A stretch of 64,000 nt of DNA, from positions 18,141,001 to 18,205,000 of the forward strand of contig CM076153.1 of assembly GCA_038025085.1 (NCBI GenBank), read 5' to 3'. Within the stretch, counting starts at the first letter, position 1; each line of letters begins with the position of its first letter. The stretch is from Tetragonia tetragonoides. Lineage: Eukaryota; Streptophyta; Magnoliopsida; Caryophyllales; Aizoaceae. The notes under the pieces are model-generated. The model saw only the letters and a program-made list of their open reading frames with translations. It made no database searches and had not been told where the DNA came from. This document shows, in pieces, positions 1 to 13,215 of this stretch. The position numbers and the translations under genes were made by a program.

Positions 1-3000
1 GGGGTTAAAAAGGTGTGGTACAAAAAGAAGTTCCATTCATCTACCTGTTGCTGGGCGTCAACATTCTGCAGTGCCTCTGGTGGAGGACTTATACTTGTCT
101 TTTCGTGTGGAAAGATTGAAATAAGGTGGGTAAAAGATGGTGCAACACATCATTCCATTGAGACACTTCCCTCTTCAGTTTGATAACCTTCAGGACTATA
201 GTCATTACTAATGTTATTAGTCATGGAAATATATAGTTATGCAATTCGATCATTTGAAATTTAACATGCTGGATATAGATGCAGTCTGAGTAGCATTTGA
301 GAATAGGGTTTCATCTTCATCAGCTACTAACAGTTGAGCCCTACAATAGCCTATCCTGCAGGAACATTCACTTTAGATTTTCAAATATTTGGAGAAACTT
401 TCATCTGAATGTTTGGACCTCTACAAACTTTGGCGTTTTAAGCAGTACTGTCATGACGTCTTCGTGAGAATGATTTGATGCTATTAACAAGAACAATCAC
501 TGCACATGTCATCATTTTTCAATAGTTGACTGTAGTCGTCCAAGTCTTATTCATGATACCATGTATTTGAGTAGATTAGGCTCACATACTCAAGTCCATA
601 GATTAAAGAAATATATTCAATGTCATTGACATACTTGTTTGATGGCAGGTCCCTCCCAGAATTGTCTCTTGTGAAAGAAACTACGTTGAGATGTTTCACA
701 AGCATGCCTTCAAAGCCAAATTCATTTCCTGACTGTTTCATATGCTCCTCACCAGATGGAGAAATTATAATGGTACAAGTGTTGTGACTTGTCTCTACTG
801 TGTTTTCTTTAATGACCTCTGCAAGATATCAAGGGAAATATTTTTTGGTTCAGGTAAAGAGTGATCAAGAAATAGCTGTTGCTTCAATCTTGCTGCAAAA
901 TAAGATATACAGGTAAACACATAAGCCTGTCCACCTTCATTTCTCCATGCAACACCACTCCTAACACTTGCAATAAGAGTATCGAACCCACACTTCTAAT
1001 AAGAGTATTGAAGCAACCAGCACAAGAGTTATACAGAATTGAATAGCAAACTGAGATTCTGACATATAAGGGAGTAGTTATCTACGAAGTATTGTAAGAA
1101 GAGTTTTTTCTGACAGAAGTTATTTAGGAAGATTGGAAGAATCATTGAATGGCTAAGTGAAACCATTATCTAAGACTATACCTTAGAACTTCCACCAAAC
1201 TCTTTTAACATATATCTCTACCCCACTCACTCCCCATCCCCACACAAAAGTGAAGAAAAAGGGGGGAAACAAAGGTTTGTTTCCATATTCTACTGTGATA
1301 TGATGCATCGTACTGGGTTGAGGCAATACGAAGTTCTTTTCCGTGAGTAGTCCTCCGTTCAGTTTAGAACAATAACTTTTCAACTTAATATAACTGAATT
1401 GAATTGAGTTAATGTGAATTCAAATTAAGGCTATGTTATTTTCAACTGTTTCATTCAATTTTTAGTTAAATTCAATTCAACTCAATCGCATTCATATTCA
1501 ATTCAGATCAATTCAAGCCAGGTCTAAAATGAAAAGAATACAAGCTATCCAGTGATTTAGATTAGATGTGAAAGCTTGTATGACATCATATTTCTTATAC
1601 AATCTCTAAGGATAAAATCAGAAGTAAATTAACTTTTGAGTTCTTAATTTATTCATTTTGAGGCCTGATGGAAGCTGATAGTGAGGTTTCATATATGGAG
1701 GGTGGGTTGGGGCACAACTAAATTGTTTTAATAAATAGGATTCCTTTCCTCTGGGAGAACTTACAATGGTTTTCAAATGACGTCTTTACATATCTTAAAA
1801 AGTAAATTCTTGAGCTACTTATGGGACAGACTGTCATTTGATGCTATATTTACTTGTTCTTTCAACTGCACTAGACAATTGGACTCCTTTTCTCAAGTCT
1901 ACGATAAAAATCTGATGGCTTCAGTAGATGGGCCAACTTCTCCTGCTGCCTATCAGAAAGAAAAGAAAAAGGTACAAGCTTTTATCATGCATCCACTACA
2001 GCTTTGAAGTACTATGATTGATGTTCAATAACTTTTCTGTTTTGTTAGGGAATATTTGGCTCTGTATTCAAAGATGTAACCGGAAGCAAACTGAAACATG
2101 GAGCTGATATTGGAGCGGAAGATGTACGAGCAGGTTTCGAAGAACTCTCAACAATCTTTTTGGTGTCCAATTTTCCTGCTGAATCTGAAATTACAAATCA
2201 CACCACAGTGGAGAATGATGCAAATGATTTGGATATTGGTAAGCGATTTCACTATTGATGATCTTGTTTTGGATCACAAATTAAATGAAAGAGTTGAATT
2301 CTATTTAATAGTAGAGCACAAATGTTTCCATCTGTAAATTTCCTTTTCCATGATGAGAGCAAATGAAGGAGGAGAGGGACAGGGATGAAGAGGCAATATG
2401 CCAATATACAATGCCTTCTATGCGAAAACATATGGATAACAGTGGAAACTATGGCCAATCTACACAATCAATGTTAAATTTGATGTAGACTGTCCATTCC
2501 ATAGTCATGTGACTCTTGCTCCAAATCTGAAGTATTCATGTTGGCTACATAATTTTATATGAGTTAAGCATGCTTTTGTTCTATTGTTCGTAATTCTAGT
2601 GTTGATTCTCATTTTCCAATATGCAAAGAGGTAGAAAGTAGTGCGCATTGCTAATGTTCTAGCTTGCTTTTGTTGTTCTCACTTCTCCCAAATACATGAG
2701 CTCTTCCTTCTTATAAATAGAAAATGAGTGGTGATACCTTTTGAATATTTATGCAGATGACATAGATCTTGACGATGTGGATGAAAAACCCAAAGGACAC
2801 AATGTGATGGCATTGCTAAATAAGGAGAAATTGGCAAGCAAGTTTCACTCTTTTAAAGGTCGGTACATTGATCATTTATACTCACCCCCAAGCTATGTGT
2901 TCTTCCCATTGATGCATGTTGTTGCTCTTCCTAATTTTCATGTAACTTCTCGATTCATTGCACACAACAGGGTAATAAGGCAGAAATATCCAATGCAATA

Positions 3001-4673
3001 AGGCGAAGAGCAGCAAAAACATGTATACTGTAAATGGGTGTGGCTGAATTTTATTTGTTGATGTGATCATTTGACCTGTATATCCTGAGAACCATATTCA
3101 CAGTTTCCACCATTTTCACGATGGAGAATGGTTTATAATCTAAAGCGTGTAGGCAGTAATAATCTTGTGCTGGTTTTCTTTCATGAATTTTTCGTCTACC
3201 TCATTATGTGGATGAATGGGAGTAGCAGACTCTTTTAACTGCATGCATATTACAGGATATGCTACTAACTTGATTTGTAACAAAATTTCAGGGAAACTTA
3301 AACAAATGACAGTAAAAAATGAGAAAGCTCCTCCACCAGAGGAGCCACAAAGTGAGAAGGTTGAGTCAGTTGATCAAATCAAGAAGAAATATGGGTTTTC
3401 TTCATCTACTGTAAGTATTCATTTAATCATTCTGTCTGAAAATGTTTTATTGCAAAGTGATAAACCTAGGAGTTGTATTTGCTACCCATTGACTAACAAA
3501 TGTTTCTCATCAGTCCATCTCTTGCTTTTTATGGTATATTAATTCCCTTTTGCAGTTGAGTTTTAGGAAAAAGATTTCTGGATAAAGTTCCTTGTGATTC
3601 ATCTAGTCGATTAGTCGAACTTGGTTTATGTAAGGAGAACCAAACAAATTGCATTGATTACCAAAAAGAATTTCAGTTGAAGCTATTTGATTTTATTGAG
3701 CCTGTGAAATTTGTCTGGGACATCTTTGAAGTCTCAACTGTATTGTAGTAGACCCTGTTTTGTGCCGTGCTGTTGGTCACCAAAAATAATATGCGTTTTG
3801 TCAATAACCCTTTCATTAATAGTTATGGAAATAAGCTATTACTGTAAAAACAGGTCTTTATTTTAGAAGGATGATATGGAAGATCTTACTTTTACCTATT
3901 GCAATGATATTTCCAAAAAAAATGCTTGTTTTTAACAATGTTTGCTTTTGAAAAAGAATGATACTTGAACCATTACTTTTCTGTGCAGTGAAATTAGAAC
4001 TTATTACCTTATGAATAGCATCTTTATTCAATTCAATTCTGATTTCAGGAAGCAAGTGTAGCCAAACTCGCAGAAGCAAAGCTGACTGAGAATGTGAACA
4101 AGCTGGAGGTACTGACAGTGAAATCCATTACCATCCTCACTACTTATCCCCAATTTGGCGACATGAACTTCATCTTAATCTGCTCATTAGACTTAAGAAT
4201 CTCAAATATGACCCTAGATGGAATTCATAGAAATTAAATGCTAGTTCACACCTGTGGTTTTATTCGGGCTCAATTAACAACACTGAATTGATGACTGCTG
4301 TAGAATGACATTTTGCCGATTGGCCTCATGGGGGTGAACACCAATTGTTAGTTTTCAAGTTGTTTCTGCATAACTTCATATGAGGGGTAGGGGTTGATAC
4401 AAATTTTGTTACCGTCTGCATCCACTGACTTACACCATCACACCACCTCAGTCTACGTCAAATGCAAATGCCACATTAGAAAAGATATGAAACAGGACCC
4501 TGAACTTCAATTTGGTTGTAAAACTGTTTCAATGCTTGCTAATTGACTTTTTTTTGTCGTAGGGCATTAGCTTAAAAACCACAGAGGTGCAGGATAATGC
4601 TCAGTCATTCTCATCCATGGCAAAAGAGACGCTACGGATAGCTGAACAGAAAAACACCATCTCTAGAAAGTGA
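1..4673 (+). CDS. Tomosyn/Lgl-like protein (syntaxin-binding protein 5 family), 3' part
   Basis: C-terminal part of a plant tomosyn-like WD-repeat protein, a cytosolic regulator of SNARE assembly in exocytosis. Exons read as 1-125, 649-772, 854-912, 1875-1971, 2049-2238, 2757-2858, 3292-3410, 4049-4108 and 4563-4673. All introns are GT-AG, phases match, and together they give 328 residues plus a TGA stop. Family-like stretches are the CCWASTF and GKIEIR segment in exon 1, SSPDGEII in exon 2, KKKGIFGSVFKDVTGSK across exons 4-5, a very acidic DDIDLDDVDEKPKGHN segment in exon 6, and a SNARE-like heptad region from VDQIKKKYGF to the end (exons 7-9). The WD40 propellers and the start lie before the window. 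Family membership is recalled by eye, not searched. An intron boundary just inside position 1 cannot be excluded. Confidence 0.88.
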
Positions 4674-5635
4674 TTTTGCCCTGGATTGGAGGGACTTACT
4701 TTCTTTGATACTCCCAAGTCATATTCTTATACATGTCAATTCATTTATTGTTTTCCCGCTTTAACGGGCAGATTTTTCAGTTCGTAGAATATCTTCCATG
4801 TATATTTGTCCAGAATGTAAATGCATACACAAGTTGATATCGCAGTATTTTGTGAGGTTTGTTGCTGGGAATCTTGTAAATATTTGCAGCACAAAGCCAA
4901 ATAGAGATGAACTGTTGAATCTGTATTTTCCGACAAACCCGGTGTTTCTCATAATTGAGTGCCATATTTTATATGATGTAATAGTTCTTTTTCTCCAGTT
5001 ATGCTTCAAATAGCAAAGAGCTAGTTTTCCTTCAAGCAAACTGCAGGTCTGACATGATTCTGGCGGTAGTTGAAGCTTGAAATCATTTTGAAACGGATGG
5101 TGGCATATGGAAACTATTAGGAGATTCATTTTAAGAACCTTGTACTGAAGCCACTATGCAAGTACAGAAGGACTCTCTAACATGCATCCTGGACTTCACA
5201 TTATGGAGAGGTAGATGTAATATGTTCGCAAATTTGTCATTCCTCATTGGTATTAGTACAGAATTGGTCGACCAACAATACTTTGCAAGGAGAATCGACT
5301 TGTTCATCTCCTGGTATGGAATAAAATTAGTGCAAAGTGCCAACAATGAAAAGTGGTGATTGTTGAAGAACCATGCATGTCAAATATGATCCTAGAACTT
5401 TAATCCACAATGCCATAGAGCTGAAAACCTCGATTTCTTTAAGTTAGCAAGCTGTGAATATACAATCAGATATTACAAAAAAGTGAGTTGGTGAATCCTT
5501 GCAAGTGGAGTTCTATTACAAAGTAGCCCCAGATACCAACAACACTATTTTATGTTCTTCCTTGACTGAAGTGGCCACTGGCCACTGGCCGATGGCACCA
5601 TTAGGGAATCTGACAACTCCAAATCTCTGAAACTT
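4674..5635. other. Convergent intergenic spacer
   Basis: Holds the 3' UTR of the tomosyn-like gene (+) and of the nucleoside-triphosphatase gene (-), which converge here. No coding similarity, repeat or RNA gene is visible. Short open frames on both strands around 4745-5359 overlap each other and have no coding character. Confidence 0.6.
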
Positions 5636-8469
5636 CTAACGCTTCTGTAGAAGATCAACCACATGAGAGTAAATCCTTTCTCTATATGCATCCCTGTTAT
5701 TCAAAGTAAGCGTGTGGAGAGTCGCCCCTGGATGATTTCTGAGCCTTGCAACTGCAAAAGTTAACAATATCATACTGCTGAAGAATTTATTTCAGATAAC
5801 AAGAAACCAAATACTGGTAGTAACAAATAATCGATCAGCTTCTCCAGCAATCTTTCAGTGCACTGTAAACGGTAGAACCTTCCACCTTCCTAACATGTCA
5901 CACAAGAGATCTCAGACAACAATGATCAAGATAAAACATCAGTTCAAGCAACCCCAAAATGGAAGGCAGGACCGCAGGATATCTGGAACTGTGAAATGAA
6001 TAAGATGGTACATGTTGAATTAGTTTTTTTAGATAACATAGGAATGGGCATCCTGGCTTTGCCCGACTAATCCCATGGGCCCTGAAGTTAATGACAAGGA
6101 AAACTCCAGGTTCATGTTGCATTAGTTCATGCGGGACTTTCCATTTTACCAAAAATTGAATTCCCATTTGAGCTACATGGGATATACATCTATCATGCCC
6201 AGTAACAAGAAAGGCAACATTGTCCTAAGAATCAAGTATCTGTGCTTGGTTTTGTTCACCCCTTAATTTCCCATGATGCTCAATAAAACAGATGTACCCT
6301 TCACAAATCCAGTGTTGTATCTTTCTTCCCAAGAAAATGAAGTGGAACTGACCTAGACTAGATAAGTCATTTCATTTTGTGTTGCACTTCTCAAGGAAGT
6401 TCCTTTCCTCCATTATACCCATTCAATGCCAATCAAAAAAAGCAAACAGAATTAGACTTCCCAGAAATTTATACTTTTCACACATGCTGTTAGCAAGATG
6501 CCTTTTAACTATGCATGTCACCATGTCATGTACGAACTAGACCATACAGTTGCATGCTAAACTGTAATTACCTCCAAAACTAATCAAGATTGGCAAAGCC
6601 AAGCATAAAAATTATCATGTCATATTTTGTAGGCAGGACTCAGCCTGGGGTCAGGAAGGGAGCTTTTGACATATGGATTGAATGATAAATGCATTAAGTA
6701 TCAAGAGACAATTTGTAGTCATGAAACTCGCATGAGTTATTGAGTAGCATACCTCCAGGTATATCTCGGCCATGTCTTGCAATTGGTATAGTAGCTAAGA
6801 GCGGAATGTTCGAGTTCAAGATTCTCAAGACTGCTGGGAGGAAAGATGAACTGTACAGCTCCATCCTACCAACTTCATCAATGACAAACAAATCTGTATC
6901 TTCTTTAACCTGAGAACACTTAAGTCAGTGCTTAATTTTCAAGGCAACGTGAAAGTGCACATTTCTTCAATTTTTACATTATCTCTATTTTCATAGACTA
7001 TCTCTATTTACAAAACAAAACAAGCATAAAATTTGTAGCCACTAGCCACGGCGTATACAAAAATTTTATAGTCTAATCTAAACACCAAAATGGTCCGGTG
7101 AGCATCATATTTAGCTGCACTCATAAAGAGAAGAATGTATGTTCCTTTTTCTTTTTCTTTTTTTTGGGGGGAGGGGGGGGGGGGGTTGAGGAGGCATAAA
7201 CTTTCAACAAAATAATTTACCTGCAGTTCAGGCAACGCTACTGATTCAAACGAAGCTACATCCACACGGTACCTTCCAACAGTAGGCCATCGAGATGATT
7301 CAGGACTGTCCAATTGAGATGTGTTAGATGGATGTCCAATGAGTCCAGAGTTACATACAGAAATTATTTCAACAATTCCAAAGCAGAAGATAGACCAAGA
7401 CACTGACTCTGGACATGTATATTCACACAGTCTGCGGGAGGGGGGAGCATAAATTTGATGAACCTTCAGTTCATTGGAGAATTCAGGAAAACCAACCACT
7501 TCCCCAGGAGATCCATCAGGTAAGTGCAGCTAGCATGATTGACTTCGACTAGTAGATTATCTTCAAGAAACAAGAATGCTGGACAAATTTTTGCTGACCC
7601 ATTCAAAAAACTAAAGAAGGGGATTTTAGGAAACAATGTCAGAATGATTGTTTGTTATCATTCCGAAAACCACAAAGTTAAGAGCTCAGATCAATCGTTA
7701 CATGCTTTCACAAATAGAGAGAGTCAAACTCACTACATTGTGCCAGTGAATTAATGAAGCACAGTCAAGCAAAGGAGAAAAAAGACATGACCTTTAGTAG
7801 TAAACTTAGTTAAGATGGAATGAACTTTTCCAGTTAGCTATGCAAAGTCTCATATTTCCAAGCACCCAAATTTGACAACATTTTCATTCAGTTAGCTAAA
7901 CCAAGTGAATTTATCCACCATAAATAGCAAATATGGCAATGCAAAATCCACCAAGTAGTACAAATCTTTTTAACAAAAAACCTCAAGAACTACAAATTGA
8001 AGGGCTTGTAAATTGCACCTACCTGGAATTGTTAATAGAAGCAAGGGGAGATCTTTGGCCATCCATAGTAATTACCTCAAACCCTACCCTCTCATTTCCT
8101 TGCCTGATCTCACCTTCCAATTACACACCATCATTAGAAAAACAAACAATAACCATGTAAATACAAACAAAATTCTATCTTTTATATGTTAATTTGAGAT
8201 GATTAGAGAATTTAAGAAGAGGGTACTCACGAGTATAGAAACCCTGAACCTTCAAGGTGGGATTGGAAGCTTTGAGAGCCTCCAACACTCTAATTATCAG
8301 GGTTGTTTTCCCCACACCCTACAAAGAAAGAGGGGAGAGAAATATTTTAGGTCAAATTTGGAACAATAATATTGGGCAAATTACATACATTTTGAGTTAT
8401 ACAGAAAATTGATTTTGGGTAGCTTACTGGAGAGCCTGTAACCAAAATGCACTTCCCTGGAGCTGCCAT
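5636..8469 (-). CDS. THEP1/NTPCR-type nucleoside-triphosphatase
   Basis: P-loop NTPase of the THEP1 family, which hydrolyses NTPs to NDPs in vitro and whose cellular role is poorly known. Exons from the 5' end: 8469-8428, 8318-8231, 8113-8023, 7305-7221, 6909-6753 and 5751-5636, all with GT-AG borders and matching phases, giving 192 residues and a TAG stop. Walker A is GSPGVGKTT at residues 12-20, split by intron 1. Walker B is LFVIDEVGR at about 109-117, followed by MELYSSSF. The C-terminal stretch ARLRNHPGATLHTLT also fits the family. Total length is close to human NTPCR (190 aa). The start ATG at 8469 puts the P-loop near the N terminus, as is usual. No targeting peptide is visible. Introns hold nothing notable apart from a poly-G run near 7165-7186. 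Confidence 0.92.
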
Positions 8470-8774
8470 TTGAAAGACCCTTTCTTTCTGTCTGGGAGTC
8501 AGCACTCAGCAGCAGTAAAGCTGGGATTGTCTCCGCAAAGGTTTACGTTACCCAACGCGAGAGTTCAACGAGAGTAATATGGTATTGGGTATGTATGTCT
8601 TGCTTGAATGTTGAATCCTAACAAATTTTTTTTTTTGGAAACGATTTTTCCAAAAAGGGCTACTTAGAAAATACAGTATTACCCAAATTAGGTTGGGTTC
8701 GAAAATAATTTTCATGAGGGTACGGGTAGGGTATTCTCGTAGGCTCGGACAATAACGAAGCGCGCTATTTTTTT

Positions 8775-9070
8775 CTTCTGCTGACAGGCTTAAAGTCGCT
8801 GTCAGTGACAAGTGACAACGCCTTTAACCCCAGGAAACTCGCTCTCAGCAACAACGAGTTACATTTCCAACTGAATAAATTGGAGGAGTACTTACCACAA
8901 AGAACAGCGTTTTAGGGTTACTCGCTGTCAGCGATAACGTTTTACCTGAATCCGTTGTTACTGACAGCGGTTTACCTTAACACGCTGTTAGGGAAACAAC
9001 TTTTTTGGTGCATGTAACTCGTTATTATTGACAACGACTTTTGCTGGCCGAGTAACTTGCTCAACAGGAG
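8775..9070. repeat. Array of degenerate palindromic 18-20-mers
   Basis: About six scattered copies of a word like TCGCTGTCAGNNACAACG occur in both orientations, at about 8779, 8840, 8922, 8960, 8984 and 9028. Each is itself partly palindromic (CGTTGT...ACAACG). Copies are separated by 25-60 bp of unrelated sequence and are diverged. The stretch lies upstream of the NTPase gene and just outside the 3' end of the PMD/Mutator composite, so it may be the subterminal region of that element. No coding potential is seen. Confidence 0.45.
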
Positions 9071-9397
9071 GCTATGTCTCAACTTCCTATCATTTTACAG
9101 CCTCATCGATGGAGAAAATAACATACTAGCAATCCATGGGTATCTAAAACCATTGTTTTGAATCCAATCAATACAAAAGCAAAGCAACAACGTACATTGC
9201 GTCCAAAATAGAATTTCCACAAGTTGATTCAAAAGGTGTCAAATACATCAAGTACAATACATATCCAGAAAACACAGTTCACTAACACAACACTTTAATT
9301 ACAACTCGAACATATGGAGAGAGAGTGTAAAAGACTAGGTTCAGACCGCTTTGTATTCAACAAATGATCTCCATCTTCTTTTGTACTTGAAGATTCC

Positions 9398-11310
9398 TCA
9401 ACTATATATCGTGGACAATGCTCCTGGGGAGGTTATAGTTACATTTGCAACTATAGGTCTAGGTCTAGGGCGGCGATTGCAAGGAATAATGGGAAAATTC
9501 CTAGTAAAGGGACAAGGAGGCGGAAGTGAAGGAGATATTGAACAAGCTATGCCAAGTGATGGTGAGGGTGTAAAAGGTAGTGGAAGTGGAGTGGTCGGGG
9601 TTGGTGTTGATGATGCAAAGAGTGGAGATAGAGGGCAAGGGTTAGGTGATGGTGTCGATGATGATGTAAAGGGTGGGGGTGGAGGCGGAGGTGGAGGCAT
9701 AAGGGAAGTAGGACGGTCAATAAGTTGTGTCAATCCAACTTTATCTTATCACACCACAAATGATCCAAGTACTTTATCAATGGCTGATCTAGCCTCTGGT
9801 GGACATAATGGACTAATATGATCAAGCGTGCCATGAGCGAAGGCCAAACATCGACTCTACATAAAGACAAAGTAATATCAAATTCAAATAATATATTGAG
9901 AGAAATAAAAGAAACGAATTGATAATACTTACAAGCAACTGGACGTGTGAGGCAATAGGCTGATAATCAGTGGAAGGTCGTCGAGTGGGCGGAGTAATGA
10001 AGAGTCGAGTGACCTGTCGATACCGCAACGTGTAAGGATCGGAAGGCGGCATTGGTCCAGTAATGGGACTACCCTCAACTACATGCTCCAAGCGTCTATC
10101 GTCCCAATGAGTCGTATACTGCTGATGCTTCTTGGACCAATCCTCCTTGGCCTTCCCGCGTTTGTTAATTCGATGTAATGTTGTATCAGTCATGCAACTG
10201 GAAGGGACCGGTTGTTGGAAACCAAACTGACGCATGACACGATCCGGAAAATGCCACTCAATTATGTCAAAGCATATCAATGGTGCAATACCACTCAAGT
10301 GGATGCTCTCGACACACATCTGGTAGTGACCGCATCACAGACTCGATATAAGGGTCCCAAATAAACTAAACAGAAAATAAAAAAGCTTTCAATATAACAT
10401 AGTCGTTCAAAAACACTTATAAACAAAGCCAATAAGCCATAGTGTATATGTAAAGAAGTTACCTGATCATCTCAACAACGCATCCCTATAGTAAGCTAGT
10501 CCGCTCTTTCCATTAGTGCGTGTAAGTGTAACTCGTAGCCATCTTGAAAAGACAAAGCACACGTCCTTACACATAATAAATATTGTCATAACACTTATAT
10601 CTATTATCTTATACAAACATGAACATACCTGCATCCTAAGCGATCACGGCCATAGTGATGCTAATTCCCGAGCAATGGAGAAGGTTGTGGATCCACAGGC
10701 CCATCTTCTTAGGGCTGGACTCGAGGGGTGCCAATAATGGGTCTACCCATATGAATGCGCTCCCATGATCACAACTGAAGGAGTAAAAGGGGACCCCCAA
10801 TATCTAAGTACCTTTTTGAGACGCTCGACATAAGTGGTGGTATAAGAAGCCAATTGAGGCACTACCCTTACTGTACTCGTGAACCCTCTCCAATTCAGTA
10901 AGTAAAGGCAAATACATGATAGAAACCGAGTTACCGCTCTTATCAGCAAAGATAACATCCTCTATCAAAGTGAGCAATTATGCCCTAGCATAGCACTGAA
11001 CGGTGACATCATCTACATCGGCTGGAAGCTAAGAAAACTGCTCCCTAAGCCATGTAATACTCAATGACGATGCAGAAGTGCACTCCCAGTTGGCCTAACC
11101 CCTAAGTCACACTCTACCAACTCCGACCAATTGTAATCACATTTACCCGTTACTGCACGACCATGCACTCTCAATCCCAATATAACGGCTACGTCCTGTA
11201 GTGTAATGGTAGCCTCCCCTACAGCTAAGTGAAAAGAATGTGTCTCCTACCTCCACCTCTCTACTAATGCAGTAATGAGACCTCTATCTAATGCAAGAAA
11301 TGCTCCACTG
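9398..11310 (-). pseudogene. Plant mobile domain (PMD, MAIN-like) pseudogene
   Basis: The segment near 11200-11310 reads, with frame changes, as a PMD start (ALDRGLITALVERWR, then ETHSFHLAVGEATITLQDVA). More PMD-like sequence follows at about 10860-10960, and a clear C-terminal PMD part lies at 10319-9930 (CFDIIEWHFPDRVMRQFG). A probable donor follows SHVQLL at about 9930, and a proline-rich tail exon runs to the stop at 9398 (MPPPPPPPPP near 9700). PMD proteins such as MAIN/MAIL1 act in transposon silencing and meristem maintenance; copies carried by transposons have no proven function. Stops such as VERWR-stop show it is not functional. Confidence 0.7.
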
Positions 11311-13036
11311 TCCATCCAAACAAGTTTTTGATAGCTTCATTTTGTATTTAGTCATCGAATTCGAAGCCAGGTGACGAATGCAAGTCTATGATAGGCTCTT
11401 GGCTCTTTCCAACCCACATGAGGATCTTTCATTGTTTTCATAATCCCCGGATGTCTATCAGATATGACACATATATCATCCCTTTGCGTCATATAACTAC
11501 TAATACATGCCATAAACCACATCCAACCACTTTCATTCTCTCCCTCTACATTGCCAAAAGCGAGGGGAAAAAGTTGATTGTTACCATCACAACCCATTGC
11601 AATGAGTAGTGTCCCCTTGTATTTGCCATATAAATGGGTCCCATCAATGGTTACAAGGGGACGACAATGCTTGACCCCTCAATTGATGGCCCAAAAGCCC
11701 AAAGAACACGTTTGAATACTTGATAAGAAGAGCCTCCATTGTCTTCATTAGAAAAATGCACAATTGTATGGGGCTTTGCATCCTTTGTCTTGCATGAACT
11801 CATGGAGAATCTCATATGATCTTTCCCAATTACCAAAGAGATCCGCAATGGCTCGTTGTTTCGCTAACCATGCCTTCTTGTAAGAGATGATATATTTAAA
11901 CTTATCCCTAATCACCTCAATTATGACACGCACTTAGAGAGATAAGTATTTCCGCACAAGCTCCCTTATATGGTGACTAACGAACTCGCAACCCAATAGA
12001 TCATGGTCCTTAGGAACCTCATCACCAACACATGAGGATGAATGCAGCCAATTGTAGCTGATAATGGTGATGACTCGTGAATCTGAGGGATTCCTTACAC
12101 GTGCATGGAGCCTCCAACGACATGGTGGACCTCTCTTACACACAAGTGTCACAATAGTATCTTTGCATTGTTGGACTTTGAAAGACTGATATCTTGCAAT
12201 GGAGTACACCTTAACAACATCCTTCAACGCTTCCTTGTTAGAAAATTCCAATCCCTTAAAAAACTCACCAAGGAAATGTCTCTCACCACTCCAAGTCCGC
12301 CAAGAATCAACAAAGGATTGATAAATGTTGTCAATTCGATCAAACTCTGGCACCGGAGCTATTCCACCAACATCCTCCAACTCCTCATCTTCGAATTCAT
12401 CTATGTTTTCATCTTCATCTAATTCTTCATCACTGATCACAAGGTCATCCTCGAAATCCCCAGTGTTAATGGACACATGAGCTCCTCTATTCTCCATCTA
12501 AAGAAATTGAACTTCATGATGAGCCATTTCATTAGTTTGCATATGGCCACCTCGATAGGGTGAAGGCAAAGGAGAATTCATGCGATCATAAAAGTATTGA
12601 TCATCCATAAACATCATGTGTAAGGGGTCGCTAGAATGAGCTTGTGTGACTTGAGAAGCTAAGGACTCCCGTTGATTGGGAATAGCTTGTTGAATTTGAT
12701 GATTTGTACATGCATTTGGCACCATTTCAACATACAAATCCATTGACGGAGTCGATGAGTGTCTTACTGCCGCTCATAAAGGCTTCAAGTGTTATCGTCA
12801 GAGAGTGGTATCACGATGAATGATCTAATTGTCGGCTATTTCATCTTCAACTTTAAGTTCACATTTTGTCTATCAAGCCCAATCATTGATCTAATCATTG
12901 CAACCAAGTCTCTAATACTCATCCTACTACTTGCTAGAATAACATTACTCTCTCCACCTCTATGAAAAACATCTCCATTTCCTTCCACAATCTCCCCACT
13001 CCAATTACAAATCAATGGAAAATCCGAATGCTCCAT
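11310..13036 (-). pseudogene. MULE (MuDR-type) transposase pseudogene
   Basis: Order on the minus strand: an N-terminal ubiquitin-like/PB1-like segment (from the ATG at 13036), an acidic linker (12497-12380), and the MuDR N-terminal DNA-binding region with RYQSFKVQQCKDT and CKRGPPCRWRLHAR (12300-12090). The MULE catalytic core then follows with TIDGTHLYGKYKGTLL at about 11640-11600, GCDGNNQLFPLAFG and CVISDRHPGIMKTM at about 11460. The first two acidic catalytic positions are visible. The third, and the SWIM zinc finger, are absent because the frame runs into PMD sequence at about 11310. In-frame stops at about 12838, 12495 and 11934, and a frameshift near 11690, mark it as dead. Confidence 0.82.
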
Positions 13037-13215
13037 ATTCTACAAATCACATTCAAACAATCAATGTCATAAATAATGCAATATATTGATATATAGGTCT
13101 AATTTAGAATGATGAATGAAAAAATAAACAAGTTTAGTCCATATAATGAAATATTAGAATGAAAACTTAAAAATGCAATATATTGAAATAATCAACATCA
13201 TAAACAATGGCAGTA

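Larger units (their letters stand above)
9398..13036 (-). mobile_element. Decayed Mutator-like element with plant mobile domain gene
   Basis: A minus-strand unit with a MULE transposase (N-terminal part at the high coordinates) followed at once downstream by a plant mobile domain (PMD) gene. Many in-frame stops and frameshifts show it is dead. I could not find matching long terminal inverted repeats or a 9 bp target-site duplication, so the outer borders are unknown; the given borders are those of recognisable coding sequence. PMD genes linked to MULE transposases are a known plant arrangement. Confidence 0.72.

Noticed and set aside
9351..9821. Plus-strand Gly-rich frame of 156 codons
   Set aside because: It is the antisense of the Pro-rich tail of the PMD pseudogene.
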